Under the pieces are notes generated by a model. That model saw only the letters and a list, made by a program, of their open reading frames with translations, did not search any database and was not told where the DNA came from. Positions 55,603 to 63,766 of a DNA stretch of 64,000 nucleotides are shown here, piece after piece. Numbering within the stretch: position 1 is the first letter of the stretch; each line of letters begins with the position of its first letter. This DNA comes from Blastocatellia bacterium. GTDB lineage: Bacteria > Acidobacteriota > Blastocatellia > HR10 > J050. A program made the position numbers and the translations under genes. Where the stretch lies: NCBI GenBank assembly GCA_025054955.1, contig JANWZE010000112.1, forward strand, positions 66,310-130,309. The letters are read 5' to 3'.

Positions 55603-55691
55603 CCTGTTCCCCTCTCCTCTTAACGCCAATCCCAGTAGAGAATCCGTTCGGAGGTCATATTGTTCCCTTCCGGTCTTATACCAGTCCCAGT
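55583..55691. repeat. Duplicated start region of the enoyl-CoA hydratase gene, 56-bp offset
   Basis: AGAATGCGTTCGTAGCTCAT (55583) and AGAATCCGTTCGGAGGTCAT (55639) begin two units of about 54 bp. The outer copy keeps an ATG and ribosome site and encodes MTSERILYWDWR then stop, echoing the true start MSYERILYEVKG. Confidence 0.8.
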
Positions 55692-56023
55692 TGACTGGCT
55701 GTGGCATCATCAACGTCAATGTACATGCGGAGCAGTGCTGTGCTTAGCGTTTTGCCTTGTGCATCGGTGCGAAGCGAGATCGTACCGCCGCCGCCGAGGG
55801 CGTGGTGCAACAGGAAATTCAGCGCATGGAGGTTAGGCAGCTCGAAGCGTTCCACCTCACCTTGGCAAATTCCTTGGAAGTGTTGCTTGACCCGTTCTGC
55901 TGTCACATGTTCAACCAGCAGGGGATAGTACTCCGGACGATAGGCGATCAGGCCGATATTGGCCGTATCGCCTTTATCACCGGAACGGGCGTGAGCTAGT
56001 TTGAGCAGTTGAATCTTGGCCAT
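55676..56023 (-). CDS. AtuA-like C-terminal (ferredoxin-fold) domain protein
   Basis: A 115-residue protein started at ATG 56023. It matches the small C-terminal domain of AtuA/DUF1446 proteins: LLKLAHARSGDKGDTANIGL, VERFELPNLHALNFLLHHAL and GGGGTISLRTDAQGKTL. In many bacteria this domain is fused to the larger domain; here it is a separate gene 143 bp downstream of its partner. Together they are linked to acyclic terpene or branched acyl-CoA catabolism, though the chemistry is unclear. Confidence 0.82.
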   Translation of the reverse strand: MAKIQLLKLAHARSGDKGDTANIGLIAYRPEYYPLLVEHVTAERVKQHFQGICQGEVERFELPNLHALNFLLHHALGGGGTISLRTDAQGKTLSTALLRMYIDVDDATASQLGLV

Positions 56024-56166
56024 AACACGATCAGCTCTTCCGGCAGCGCGACAGCGCAACTCGGCCTATGCGACGAGCCGCTCGTTGGCACGAGCAGGAA
56101 GTGTTGGTGCAAGGTGTTTCTTGTTCGGCCCATTCTCAAGCTATAGCTATGCTGTTGCCGCTGTGG

Positions 56167-57537
56167 TCAGGACTGGCGGATTTCAATCGAAGGCTCGACC
56201 TGGGATTTGGGCAGCAACGCAGGCCAGTAAGCGACGATCTCCTGTACGTGAGGACGACCGCCAGCAAAGCCCGTCGCCGTGGGCGGGCCGGTCAGGATCA
56301 GCGGCGCGATCTCTCGTGTAAACCGATCCACTGCCTGCCGGTTCTCGCTCCTAACACTGATGCGCAATTCGACTTCTGCCAGGTCTGGCGACGGATCGGC
56401 TGCCAGCGGACCATGACAAGCGTTGACGCCCACGAACTCCGTGAGAATTTCGTCAAACGTCAGTCCCAATCGCTCCAGTCGCGCGCGAATGATTTGGTCG
56501 GCGGCTTTGGCTTTGGCGTAAGCGTCCGGCCAAGAGTAGACCATTGTGCCGACGGCTTTATAGCCGTAGTGATAACTGATCGAGACTTTATAAAACGGCG
56601 TTGCCGGCTGCCCCCGAATGCCGAACACACGAACGCGATCGTCGCCGACCTGCTCAAGTTGAATGCTGGTGAAGTCGGCAATGCAATCCGGCGTGATATA
56701 CTGGCGCGGATCGCCGATTTCATAAACCAGTTGTTCTGTCACGGTGGCCACGGTGACGCGCCCACCTGTGCCTTCGTGCTTGGTAATGACAAACGAACCA
56801 TCTTCGTAGGCTTCAACAATCGGAAAACCGACATCTGCCAGATCAGGAATGGATGCCCAATCCACCTGACAGTTGCCGCCTGTGCATTGAGCGCCGCATT
56901 CGACGATGTGGCCGGCAACAGTTCCTGCCGCCAGTTTGTCCCAATCGTCGAGCGCCCAGCCAAAGCGGTGAATCATCGGCGCCAGTGTCAGACCGGTGTC
57001 TGTGCAACGGCCTGTCACAATGATCTGCGCGCCGCGTTCTAATGCTTGGACAATCGGCGCAGCGCCGAAATAGACGTTGGCGCTTTGAATCCGGTCTCGA
57101 ATCTGCGCGAGCGGCCGACCGGTGTCCATGTCGTTCAACTCATAGCCAGCAGCCATCAACTCATCGAGCCGGTGCATGATGTCGTCGCCAGCGACGATCC
57201 CTACTTTCACGCCTTGAAGGCCGAGTTGACGCGCAACCGTGATAATCGCCTCAGCGCAAGCATGCGGGTTGACGCCGCCGGCATTGGAAATAACCTTGAT
57301 CTGACGTTCGACGCACGTCGGCAAAATCCTTTCCATGAGCGAGACAAAATCAGTTGCATAACCGAGCTGCGGATCGCGAGCGCGTTGCTTCTGCATGATT
57401 GACATGGTGACTTCTGCCAGATAATCAAGCGTCAACACATCAATCGGGCCGCCTTCGACCTGTCTGACAGGCGCCTCGCGCCAATCGCCCCAGAAGCCTT
57501 GTCCATTAGCAATCCGAATCATTGCTCGCTCATCCAT
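56167..57537 (-). CDS. AtuA/DUF1446 family protein
   Basis: A 456-residue protein of the DUF1446 family, named from AtuA of acyclic terpene utilisation. Conserved segments include [73 protein letters not shown] and [19 protein letters not shown]. The enzyme's reaction is not established. It heads a minus-strand cluster with the AtuA-like small domain and an enoyl-CoA hydratase. Two 25-bp palindromic repeats lie about 90 and 160 bp upstream and could be operators. Met6 (57522) is an alternative start. Confidence 0.85.
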   Translation of the reverse strand: MDERAMIRIANGQGFWGDWREAPVRQVEGGPIDVLTLDYLAEVTMSIMQKQRARDPQLGYATDFVSLMERILPTCVERQIKVISNAGGVNPHACAEAIITVARQLGLQGVKVGIVAGDDIMHRLDELMAAGYELNDMDTGRPLAQIRDRIQSANVYFGAAPIVQALERGAQIIVTGRCTDTGLTLAPMIHRFGWALDDWDKLAAGTVAGHIVECGAQCTGGNCQVDWASIPDLADVGFPIVEAYEDGSFVITKHEGTGGRVTVATVTEQLVYEIGDPRQYITPDCIADFTSIQLEQVGDDRVRVFGIRGQPATPFYKVSISYHYGYKAVGTMVYSWPDAYAKAKAADQIIRARLERLGLTFDEILTEFVGVNACHGPLAADPSPDLAEVELRISVRSENRQAVDRFTREIAPLILTGPPTATGFAGGRPHVQEIVAYWPALLPKSQVEPSIEIRQS

Positions 57538-57624
57538 CTGATGTGCTCATCTTCGATCGCAACCCGCTTAATCGCGCGTGACCATCATCACCGCCGCGTT
57601 CACGTTCGATGGCCAGCACCGACC

Positions 57625-57720
57625 TGTCTCGGTCCGGACCGGTGATGATTTTATTGTATCGCCACTGACTAAGCCACAGCACACAGCGCCGGAGATGTCT
57701 CGGTCCGGACCGGTGATGAT
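57625..57720. promoter_or_regulatory. Duplicated 25-bp site with 12-bp perfect palindrome
   Basis: An identical 25-bp sequence at 57625-57649 and 57696-57720 (offset 71 bp) contains the palindrome CGGTCCGGACCG followed by GTGATGAT. It lies upstream of the AtuA-type cluster on the minus strand and beyond the 3' end of the lipoprotein gene. Likely a pair of operators or a duplicated repeat. Confidence 0.55.
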
Positions 57721-57743
57721 AGGCCAGCCGGCGGCAGCCAAGC

Positions 57744-58598
57744 TTATTGTTGTTCGCCCATGGCCGACATGCTGAGTTTCTTGTAATCGGCTGGCACGGT
57801 GAACAGGGCATCGTCCAACTTTTTCCGCTCGATCTTGGTGGCTTCCATGGTCATTGTGACCTTGCCGCCTTCAGTTGCTGTGATCTTCAACGGAAACGCG
57901 CCGCCCGACAAGAACTTGACCCATTCGGGATGAGCTGCGGCAGCCGCCAGCATCTTCGGACTGAACATGAGATTCTTCATCGGGCCGAAGCCGCCTATCT
58001 TGCTGCCCGTGCCAAAATAACCGAGTCCCTTGGCGACACACATGTCAATCTCTTGCTGGTCGCCCATGAGCCAGTGCTCACACTGATAGCCGGCGATTGT
58101 CTCGGTCTTACCCGTTGGTGTGAGCTTAGGAAACTCGAACTCTTTACTCTCTTGATCCGCAGCGCCCATTTGTTCGGCCATCTTTCTCATCTCTTCGAGG
58201 TTCATGGTCACGTACATTTTCTGTTGCGGAATGAGCGTGGTCATTTCCCCTTTGGCCATGTCCATGAGCATCACAGCCTGAGCCTCAGGCACATCGCCCA
58301 TATTCGTCTCCATACGAGTCCGCTCGCCTTTCAGATAAAACGTCATGCCCATCGGTTGTGCTCTGTCAGGAGTGCTCAGTTTCATCTCGACCAGCCCTTC
58401 AAATTCGCCTGCGCCTTCAATGGCATGTTTGACAGCCGATGTCACTGCTGATGTGGTAGACGGCGCGCCAGAGTCCGTTTGCTGATCGCTCTTGCAAGCA
58501 CTGGCAAATGCCGCTGTCATGATGAGAACGATGAATAAGCAGACCGTCCGCAGCAGATGAGTCGCGGGCGTATAGTCAATCGCGCGTTGTTGAAGCAT
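57744..58598 (-). CDS. DUF4412-type predicted lipoprotein
   Basis: A 284-residue envelope lipoprotein; AAGGAG precedes the ATG and a clear promoter lies upstream (58642-58670). The signal TVCLFIVLIMTAAFASAC ends in a lipobox with Cys35. The mature domain (about 70-275) is beta-rich and matches the DUF4412 pattern: EGLVEMKLSTP, MTFYLKGERTRMETNMGD, QKMYVTMNLEEM, TIAGYQCEHWLMGD and KKLDDALFTVPADYKKL. The family is thought to bind hydrophobic ligands in the envelope, but function is not established. Confidence 0.82.
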   Translation of the reverse strand: MLQQRAIDYTPATHLLRTVCLFIVLIMTAAFASACKSDQQTDSGAPSTTSAVTSAVKHAIEGAGEFEGLVEMKLSTPDRAQPMGMTFYLKGERTRMETNMGDVPEAQAVMLMDMAKGEMTTLIPQQKMYVTMNLEEMRKMAEQMGAADQESKEFEFPKLTPTGKTETIAGYQCEHWLMGDQQEIDMCVAKGLGYFGTGSKIGGFGPMKNLMFSPKMLAAAAAHPEWVKFLSGGAFPLKITATEGGKVTMTMEATKIERKKLDDALFTVPADYKKLSMSAMGEQQ

Positions 58599-58641
58599 GA
58601 GAATTCTCCTTTTCGCGGTAATTCAAATACACAGCGACGTG

Positions 58642-58670
58642 ATTATATCCGGTGAGTCTTCGTTCGACAA
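58642..58670 (-). promoter_or_regulatory. Promoter of the DUF4412 lipoprotein gene
   Basis: Minus strand TTGTCG (58670-58665), 17 nt, TATAAT (58647-58642). Start near 58635, about 37 nt before the ATG. Confidence 0.7.
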
Positions 58671-58687
58671 ACGTAACATGGGCCTCG

Positions 58688-58720
58688 CCGCTCGTTAACC
58701 GGTCAGCCGTTAACGAGCGG
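58688..58720. other. Strong inverted repeat with GTTAAC palindromes
   Basis: CCGCTCGTTAAC (58688-58699) and GTTAACGAGCGG (58709-58720) form a perfect 12-bp inverted repeat with a 9-nt spacer, 18 bp upstream of the -35 of the lipoprotein promoter. Could be an operator or a terminator for msrA. Confidence 0.6.
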
Positions 58721-58849
58721 AAGCAGGCGCAAACGATCCGAGCGGCAACGGTGCCGCGGAACTATTCACACAACGACGACAGTCGTCCGGCAACTCAACA
58801 TGAAACACAAAGGCACCAAGTATCACAGAGTCTCTCCCCTTTGTTTGCC

Positions 58850-59100
58850 TGCTCAGAAAAAGTGGCACAGGCGTTTCTGCCTGTGCGCCATTATCATGAT
58901 CTGTGGCGTGCGGAGCTGATGGGCGATTCCTGACTTTTTCTTGGAGTGTGCCGGCAGAGCGAAGCGGCGACGGCGCTTTGTCACTTGAAAATGAACACTT
59001 TCATGCTTCGTGGTGAACGTAAGTTCATGGACGACTCCCTTAAAAATAACCATTTTCATCCTTCGTGGCGAGCTGTTGCATATAGGCGATTCTCTTGTAG
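58850..59100 (+). repeat. Dispersed intergenic repeat, family A, copies 3 and 4
   Basis: Copy 3 (about 58855-58935) reads GTGGCACAGGCGTTTCTGCC, GCCATTATCATGATCTGTGG and GGGCGATTCCTGAC. Copy 4 (about 58995-59100) has two modules, TTTCATGCTTCGTGGTGAAC with GTAAGTTCATGGACGACTCC, and TTTTCATCCTTCGTGGCGAG with AGGCGATTCTCTTG. Confidence 0.75.
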
Positions 59101-59151
59101 CTTCGGCCGCTCATCTTTCGCAGTGATCATGCTGCTCATGAACGTTGCTTT

Positions 59152-59796
59152 TTACGGCTTGGCCTGATCCCATAGCTCCCGCAATCGGGCGTCGCGGCCA
59201 CACCCGTAGCGATAGGATTTGTACCTCACGGGGTTTTTCTTATAAAAATCCTGGTGATACTCCTCAGCCGGATAAAAAGTCGTTGCAGGAACAATCTCGG
59301 TATAAATGTTCTTGAATCGCTGGCTCAACTTCTGTTTGGATTCTTCGGCCAGTCGCTTTTGTTCTTGATCGTGATAGAAAATTGCTGAGCGGTATTGCTT
59401 GCCCACATCGCAAAACTGCCGGTCTTTCACTGTCGGATCAATGTTACGCCAGAATACATCGAGCAACTCAGCATAGCTGATTTTTGTTGGATCGTAGAGA
59501 ATCTCGACGGCCTCAGCATGGCCAGTATGACCGGCTGAAACTTCCTCGTAGGTTGGGTTTTTCTTAAACCCGCCGGTATAACCGGACTTGACCTCAACCA
59601 CGCCATCCAATTGTTCAAATGGCGGCTCCATGCACCAGAAACATCCACCAGCGAAGGTCGCTTTGGCAAGCGGCTTGCCGCTGGCTAAGGCTTGTTTGCG
59701 AGCCTGCTCCAGGTGGTTGTTTGTAGATGTCGAATAACTATAGACGACCAATGCGCCCAGCAGGGCAAGTCCAAGAGCGAGATACAGTTTTTTCAT
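59152..59796 (-). CDS. msrA: Peptide-methionine (S)-S-oxide reductase, membrane-anchored or exported
   Basis: A 214-residue MsrA started at ATG 59796 with GAGGA upstream. The catalytic motif is GGCFWCMEPPFE (Cys52), and EEVSAGHTGHAEAVEI, VFWRNIDPTVKDRQFCDVG and YPAEEYHQDF are family segments. An N-terminal hydrophobic helix (LYLALGLALLGALVVYSYS) implies export or membrane anchoring, so it likely repairs oxidised envelope proteins. No msrB is nearby. It stands alone on the minus strand. Confidence 0.93.
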   Translation of the reverse strand: MKKLYLALGLALLGALVVYSYSTSTNNHLEQARKQALASGKPLAKATFAGGCFWCMEPPFEQLDGVVEVKSGYTGGFKKNPTYEEVSAGHTGHAEAVEILYDPTKISYAELLDVFWRNIDPTVKDRQFCDVGKQYRSAIFYHDQEQKRLAEESKQKLSQRFKNIYTEIVPATTFYPAEEYHQDFYKKNPVRYKSYRYGCGRDARLRELWDQAKP

Positions 59797-59859
59797 AGCC
59801 AATTCCTCAGCTCAATGAGATATCCAATAAACACGCGTCATACCGAGCCGAACATTCTT

Positions 59860-60480
59860 TCAGGCTTGCAGGCGCAGCGACCGGCGACGGAACCAACCCG
59901 TCAGGCTCAACCGCATGCGCGTTGCCGGCAACACTTCATGGTAAATCGTGTCGCTGCGAAACACAACCAATGTGCCGGCCTGTGGCAATACATCCACGAA
60001 TCGCTGCGGCTCGTCTTGGCACGGGTAGAGTCGCAAGGCGCCGCCAGCAGCCTCAGGCCAATCAATGTTCAAATAAAGCGATGTCGAAATGAGACGCGCA
60101 TCGTCGGTGCGAAACCGATCCAGATGCTTTCGGTAAAACGCTCCCGGCGGATAGACTGCATAATGTGCCTCCAGTTCCCTCAATCCCACAAACAACGCCT
60201 GATTCAACGCCTCTTTTAATTGTTCCATCTTCATCCAGTACGATGTTTGCGCCGGCGTCAACGCATGTTCGTCCAGCCATCGGATGAAATCTCCGCGAAT
60301 CTCTGAACGAACCTGTCTCTGTGCGTCTCGTCCGATTGCTGCTTGTAGGAAAAGACCGTTGCGCCACCCGTGCCAGGCCTCGCAGGCCAGGGCTTCAATC
60401 TCGGCCATCGAGAAAAGCTCGCGGCTGACTGCCCAATGCTGCTCGGCAAGTTGGTCTATGAGGGGAGCGAATAACCCCAC
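59860..60480 (-). CDS. 2-oxoglutarate/Fe(II)-dependent oxygenase (prolyl 4-hydroxylase-like)
   Basis: A 206-residue protein started at GTG 60480, ten bases after AGGGAGG; the frame extends upstream only through pnuC sequence. The iron-binding set is HLD (His119, Asp121 in FYRKHLDRF) and His181 (DTIYHEVLP), with the 2OG-binding Arg in ATRMRLSLTGWFRR. The arrangement is that of prolyl 4-hydroxylase/PKHD-type oxygenases acting on proteins or small molecules. The gene follows pnuC by 29 bp, so the two may be co-transcribed. Confidence 0.85.
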   Translation of the reverse strand: MGLFAPLIDQLAEQHWAVSRELFSMAEIEALACEAWHGWRNGLFLQAAIGRDAQRQVRSEIRGDFIRWLDEHALTPAQTSYWMKMEQLKEALNQALFVGLRELEAHYAVYPPGAFYRKHLDRFRTDDARLISTSLYLNIDWPEAAGGALRLYPCQDEPQRFVDVLPQAGTLVVFRSDTIYHEVLPATRMRLSLTGWFRRRSLRLQA

Positions 60481-60509
60481 CGGTGTTGAGCCTCCCTGAT
60501 AGGATATTG

Positions 60510-61085
60510 CTACCCGGACGCAGGCTCGGTTTTTTGAAGACTCTTGAGCCACTCCCAGTACCCCATCACCGCCATGACAAACAAGATTACGTACAATGTC
60601 GCTGAAGGGAGCATCGCTTGACTCACAAACATGCCGACATAGACGACGTTGACCCCGATCCAAAACAGCCAGTTTTCAAGATATTTCTTGGCCAGCATCC
60701 ACTGCGCAACGAGGCTGAACGCAGTGGCTGCCGAATCCCAATAAGGCAGTGCTGCGTCCGTGCGCCATTTCAGAAACGTTCCTAACACAACAGTCCCGAC
60801 CAAGCCAAGCCCTGCGCATATCGTCAATTGACGATCACCGACACGGCGCACCGGCAATTTCGTATGTCCCTCGCCGCCATAGAGCCATTGATACCACCCA
60901 TAGAACTGCAATGCCAGATAGACGGCTTGTAAGCCCATATTGGCGTAGAGTTGCGCTCGCCAGAAGACATATCCATAGAGCGTCACCGCCACAGCGCCAA
61001 CCGGCCAACACCAGATGCTACGCGCCACAACCAGCGCCACGTTCAACAGCACAAGCAGGGCAGCGATGATTTCCAGTCGGCTCAT
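60510..61085 (-). CDS. pnuC: Nicotinamide riboside/mononucleotide transporter
   Basis: A 191-residue inner-membrane protein with about seven transmembrane helices. PnuC features: SIWCWPVGAVAVTLYGYVFW, ALQFYGWYQWLYGG (aromatic substrate-binding motif), the helix LENWLFWIGVNVVYVGMFV, and the terminal GYWEWLKS. It imports nicotinamide riboside for NAD synthesis. There is no clear ribosome site, but the 80-bp leader can form alternative stems (see leader feature), which may control translation. Confidence 0.92.
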   Translation of the reverse strand: MSRLEIIAALLVLLNVALVVARSIWCWPVGAVAVTLYGYVFWRAQLYANMGLQAVYLALQFYGWYQWLYGGEGHTKLPVRRVGDRQLTICAGLGLVGTVVLGTFLKWRTDAALPYWDSAATAFSLVAQWMLAKKYLENWLFWIGVNVVYVGMFVSQAMLPSATLYVILFVMAVMGYWEWLKSLQKTEPASG

Positions 61086-61091
61086 AATCGT

Positions 61092-61162
61092 GCGATAGTC
61101 AACCTCACGGATTGGGCAACGCGCGTCAGCCAGGCGCTATCGTTGATGAAACAACAATAGCG
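61092..61162 (-). promoter_or_regulatory. pnuC leader with mutually exclusive stems
   Basis: On the minus strand CGCTATTGTTG (61162-61152) pairs with CAACGATAGCG (61145-61135) in an 11-bp hairpin. The second arm could instead pair, through CGATAG, with CTATCG just before the start codon. Such a switch could hide or free the start. It does not match a riboswitch class I can identify with certainty. Confidence 0.35.
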
Positions 61163-61172
61163 GGCCGGCCAT

Positions 61173-61262
61173 ATAGGATTTTGCGTGTAATGACACTCAA
61201 GCTCACCGGTGCATAACACTAATTAGGCAACCGGCTCCATAGGATTTTGCATGTAATGACAC
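61173..61262. repeat. Two-unit direct repeat, 66-bp offset
   Basis: ATAGGATTTTGCGTGTAATG (61173) recurs as ATAGGATTTTGCATGTAATG (61239); 23 of the first 24 bases agree. Confidence 0.85.
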
Positions 61263-61420
61263 CCTGACTCTCTGACCAACTCCAGGGGCATCGCCATTGA
61301 CGTCGCGCCGGTGTGATGAAGGCTCCCGAACACCTGCTAGACCGCGCTCCTCATACGATTGATTGCAGATGACGCCGCGCCAGTATGACGAGGGCGTCGG
61401 TCAGGAATCAACTTCCTTTA

Positions 61421-63097
61421 CTACGATGCAACCGCCATCGGCCAGGCGCGCGCGATGATCTGATTGAATTCCACGCTCGCCGGCAATGTCCCATACAGAT
61501 GATGGCTCTGATCGCCGAGTCGCGACGCGCAGAATGCGTCGGCCACATAGGACGGGCTGTGTCTGAGCAGGAGCGAACCCTGCAACGCCAGCGCCATCAG
61601 GCCGGTGATGCGCCGCGCCCGCAGCTCAGCATCTACTTGATCGCGCACCGCGTCGCGCATTTGATCAATCACTGCATCGAGCCGTGCATCAGCGCCGCGC
61701 GCACGTTCCACTTCTTCGATAAACGCTGGCCACGCCTCCGGCTCGCGTCGCAGCGCCCGCAGGACATCGAGGCAAATGACGTTGCCCGAACCTTCCCAGA
61801 TAGACGAGAGTGGCGCTTCGCGATAGAGCCGCGCCATGATAGATTCCTCGACGTAGCCGTTGCCGCCCAGGCATTGCAACGCTTCGTAGACCATCGCCGG
61901 CGCGCGTTGACAAATCCAATACTTCAGCACGGCGGTGGCGAGGCGGGCAAAGACGCGGGCGCGAGGATCATCTCGACTCTCGTCGTAGGCGCGCGCTAGT
62001 CGTAACATGCTGACGGTCGCCGCTTCAACTTCAATGGCCAAATCGGCCAACACGTTTTTCATCAGCGGCTGCTCAATCAACAAACGTCCGAAGGCCAAAC
62101 GATGCGCCGTATGGTGCATCGCTTGAGCCAACGCCTGCCGCATACCAGCGACTGAACCGATAATGCAATCGAGCCGCGTGTGATTGACCATCTCGATAAT
62201 TGTGGCCACGCCGCGACCATCCTCGCCAACCATCCAGGCGAGCGCTCGATGGTACTCGATTTCACTCGACGCATTTGAGCGATTGCCGAGCTTGTCTTTC
62301 AATCGCTGGATGAAGAGCCGATTGCGCGTCCCATCGGGCAACCAGCGCGGCAACAAGAAACACGATAAGCCGTTGTCTGTTTGCGCCAGCGTCAAAAACG
62401 CATCGCTCATTGGCGCCGAGCAAAACCATTTGTGGCCGGTTAATTCATAGGCCTGCCCTGGCCCTGAGGCTCCAACTGGCACGGCGCGCGTGGTGTTAGA
62501 CCGGACATCAGAGCCGCCTTGTTTTTCTGTCATTGCCATGCCGATGAGCGCGCTCTTTTTCTGCTCAGCAGGAATGAAGCGTGGATCATATTCAGTCGAA
62601 CGCAGCCGCGGTTCCCAGATGGCGGCCAGCTCCGGTTGGCGACGCAGCGAAGGCACGCACGCAAAGGCCATCGAAAGCGGGCACTGCGTGCCGTTTTCCA
62701 CTTGTCCAAACAGATAGAACATCGCGGCCCGCGCCACATGAGCGCCTGCCCGCGTCTCTTTCCATGGTAGGCAGTGCAACCCGTGCTCCATGCCAATTTT
62801 CATCAACTCGTGATACGCCGGATGGTACTCGACTTCATCAATCCGATGACCGAATCGGTCATGCGTTTTCAGCACCGGCGTATTCTTGTTCGCTTGAAAG
62901 CCCAATTCGATAAGATGCGGCGTGCCCAACAACGCGCCAAAGGCGCTGATCGTTTCACTGGCCCAACCGGCGCCTTCGCGTTGCACGCCTTCTTTCAAGG
63001 CGCAGTCCTGTTCAAAAAGATTGTAATTCTCCAGCTCGGGCGGCTGGTTCTGAACTTCGTGCGTTGCAATCAGCGATGATACTTGATGAGTCGTCAT
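61421..63097 (-). CDS. AidB-like acyl-CoA dehydrogenase
   Basis: A 558-residue flavoprotein started at ATG 63097, five bases after AGGAGG. The FAD/acyl-CoA dehydrogenase fold has MAMTEKQGGSDVRSNTTRA, GHKWFCSAPMSDAFL, LGNRSNASSEIEYHRALAW and LQCLGGNGYVEESIMARLYREAPL (flavin- and substrate-binding regions), followed by WEGSGNVICLDVLRAL. Length and the N-terminal PPLEN-like segment (PPELENYNLFEQD) place it with AidB rather than short-chain dehydrogenases. AidB binds DNA and is induced by alkylation in E. coli; here a metabolic role beside an acyl-CoA ligase is equally possible. Confidence 0.88.
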   Translation of the reverse strand: MTTHQVSSLIATHEVQNQPPELENYNLFEQDCALKEGVQREGAGWASETISAFGALLGTPHLIELGFQANKNTPVLKTHDRFGHRIDEVEYHPAYHELMKIGMEHGLHCLPWKETRAGAHVARAAMFYLFGQVENGTQCPLSMAFACVPSLRRQPELAAIWEPRLRSTEYDPRFIPAEQKKSALIGMAMTEKQGGSDVRSNTTRAVPVGASGPGQAYELTGHKWFCSAPMSDAFLTLAQTDNGLSCFLLPRWLPDGTRNRLFIQRLKDKLGNRSNASSEIEYHRALAWMVGEDGRGVATIIEMVNHTRLDCIIGSVAGMRQALAQAMHHTAHRLAFGRLLIEQPLMKNVLADLAIEVEAATVSMLRLARAYDESRDDPRARVFARLATAVLKYWICQRAPAMVYEALQCLGGNGYVEESIMARLYREAPLSSIWEGSGNVICLDVLRALRREPEAWPAFIEEVERARGADARLDAVIDQMRDAVRDQVDAELRARRITGLMALALQGSLLLRHSPSYVADAFCASRLGDQSHHLYGTLPASVEFNQIIARAWPMAVAS

Positions 63098-63164
63098 CAA
63101 TGCCTCCTAATAAAATTGCATTGTGGATTGACCCGATTGCGGGTTGATCTCGTTGACGCCGATC

Positions 63165-63644
63165 TCAGTTGACATCGCCCAGATATACCACCGCGTCAGC
63201 CGCATCGGTTGACGCCAGATACGGGATCAACGCGCGAGGATAAAAGCGATATGAAGCAAGCGACGCCAACGGAAGCCACTTGACGCCGGTTTGCTGGGAA
63301 TCGGCTGCTGCTCTCGGATTCGGTTCCTCTCCCGGCATCAATTCACACTCGAATATCAATTCGACTTGGTGCTGCTCGGCGTCTTCATCGGCGAATTCGT
63401 GATTCTTGCCGATGTAATCCCGCACAAACCGCAGGCGACCAACGCGCACATCGCAGCCGATCTCTTCGCGGCACTCGCGCCTGAGCGCGCTCACCAAATC
63501 TTCGCCATGCCGCTGGCCGCCGCCGGGCAGCAGGTACCATTCTCCGACTGGATCAACATTGACCGTCACCAACACATGACCGTCGCGCGTGATCAACGCG
63601 CGGGCAGCCGTGCGAATCGGTTTCTCTGCCGGCTCCCACATCAT
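63165..63644 (-). CDS. Nudix hydrolase
   Basis: A 159-residue protein started at ATG 63644 (the adjacent ATG 63641 is equally possible; AAGG is just upstream). The Nudix box is GQRHGEDLVSALRRECREEI, matching G-x5-E-x7-R-E-x2-E-E, so metal-dependent pyrophosphatase activity is expected. WYLLPGGG precedes it. The substrate (nucleotide, sugar nucleotide or CoA derivative) cannot be told. The frame extends upstream to 63722 without a better start. It ends 65 bp before the AidB-like gene on the same strand. Confidence 0.88.
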   Translation of the reverse strand: MMWEPAEKPIRTAARALITRDGHVLVTVNVDPVGEWYLLPGGGQRHGEDLVSALRRECREEIGCDVRVGRLRFVRDYIGKNHEFADEDAEQHQVELIFECELMPGEEPNPRAAADSQQTGVKWLPLASLASYRFYPRALIPYLASTDAADAVVYLGDVN

Positions 63645-63766
63645 CAGCCTTGATGCTGAAAAATTCGGCATGCAGGCAGCAGCGTTGTGCTCATCACGGA
63701 CAACAAGCCCAATCAATCCCACGCGCTCACGTCATCTTGAGCTGAATGGAACCAGCGCCGTCAGCT

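Larger units (their letters stand above)
58599..59151. other. Intergenic region with promoter, inverted repeat and family A repeats
   Basis: No supported gene. Holds the lipoprotein promoter (58642-58670), the inverted repeat (58688-58720) and family A repeats (58850-59100). Confidence 0.65.
61086..61420. other. Intergenic region between pnuC and the acyl-CoA dehydrogenase gene
   Basis: No gene. Contains the structured pnuC leader and a 66-bp-offset direct repeat (61173-61262). The distal 150 bp show nothing distinct. Confidence 0.6.

Noticed and set aside
56068-57042. 324-residue plus-strand frame
   Set aside because: Antisense shadow of the DUF1446/AtuA gene, whose conserved motifs fix the true strand.
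57747-58451. 234-residue plus-strand frame rich in His and Leu
   Set aside because: Antisense to the DUF4412 lipoprotein gene, which has promoter, ribosome site and lipobox.
61086-61270. Firm call of an NAD riboswitch before pnuC
   Set aside because: The leader is structured, but I could not match a known NAD-sensing consensus by eye; kept only as a low-confidence regulatory leader.
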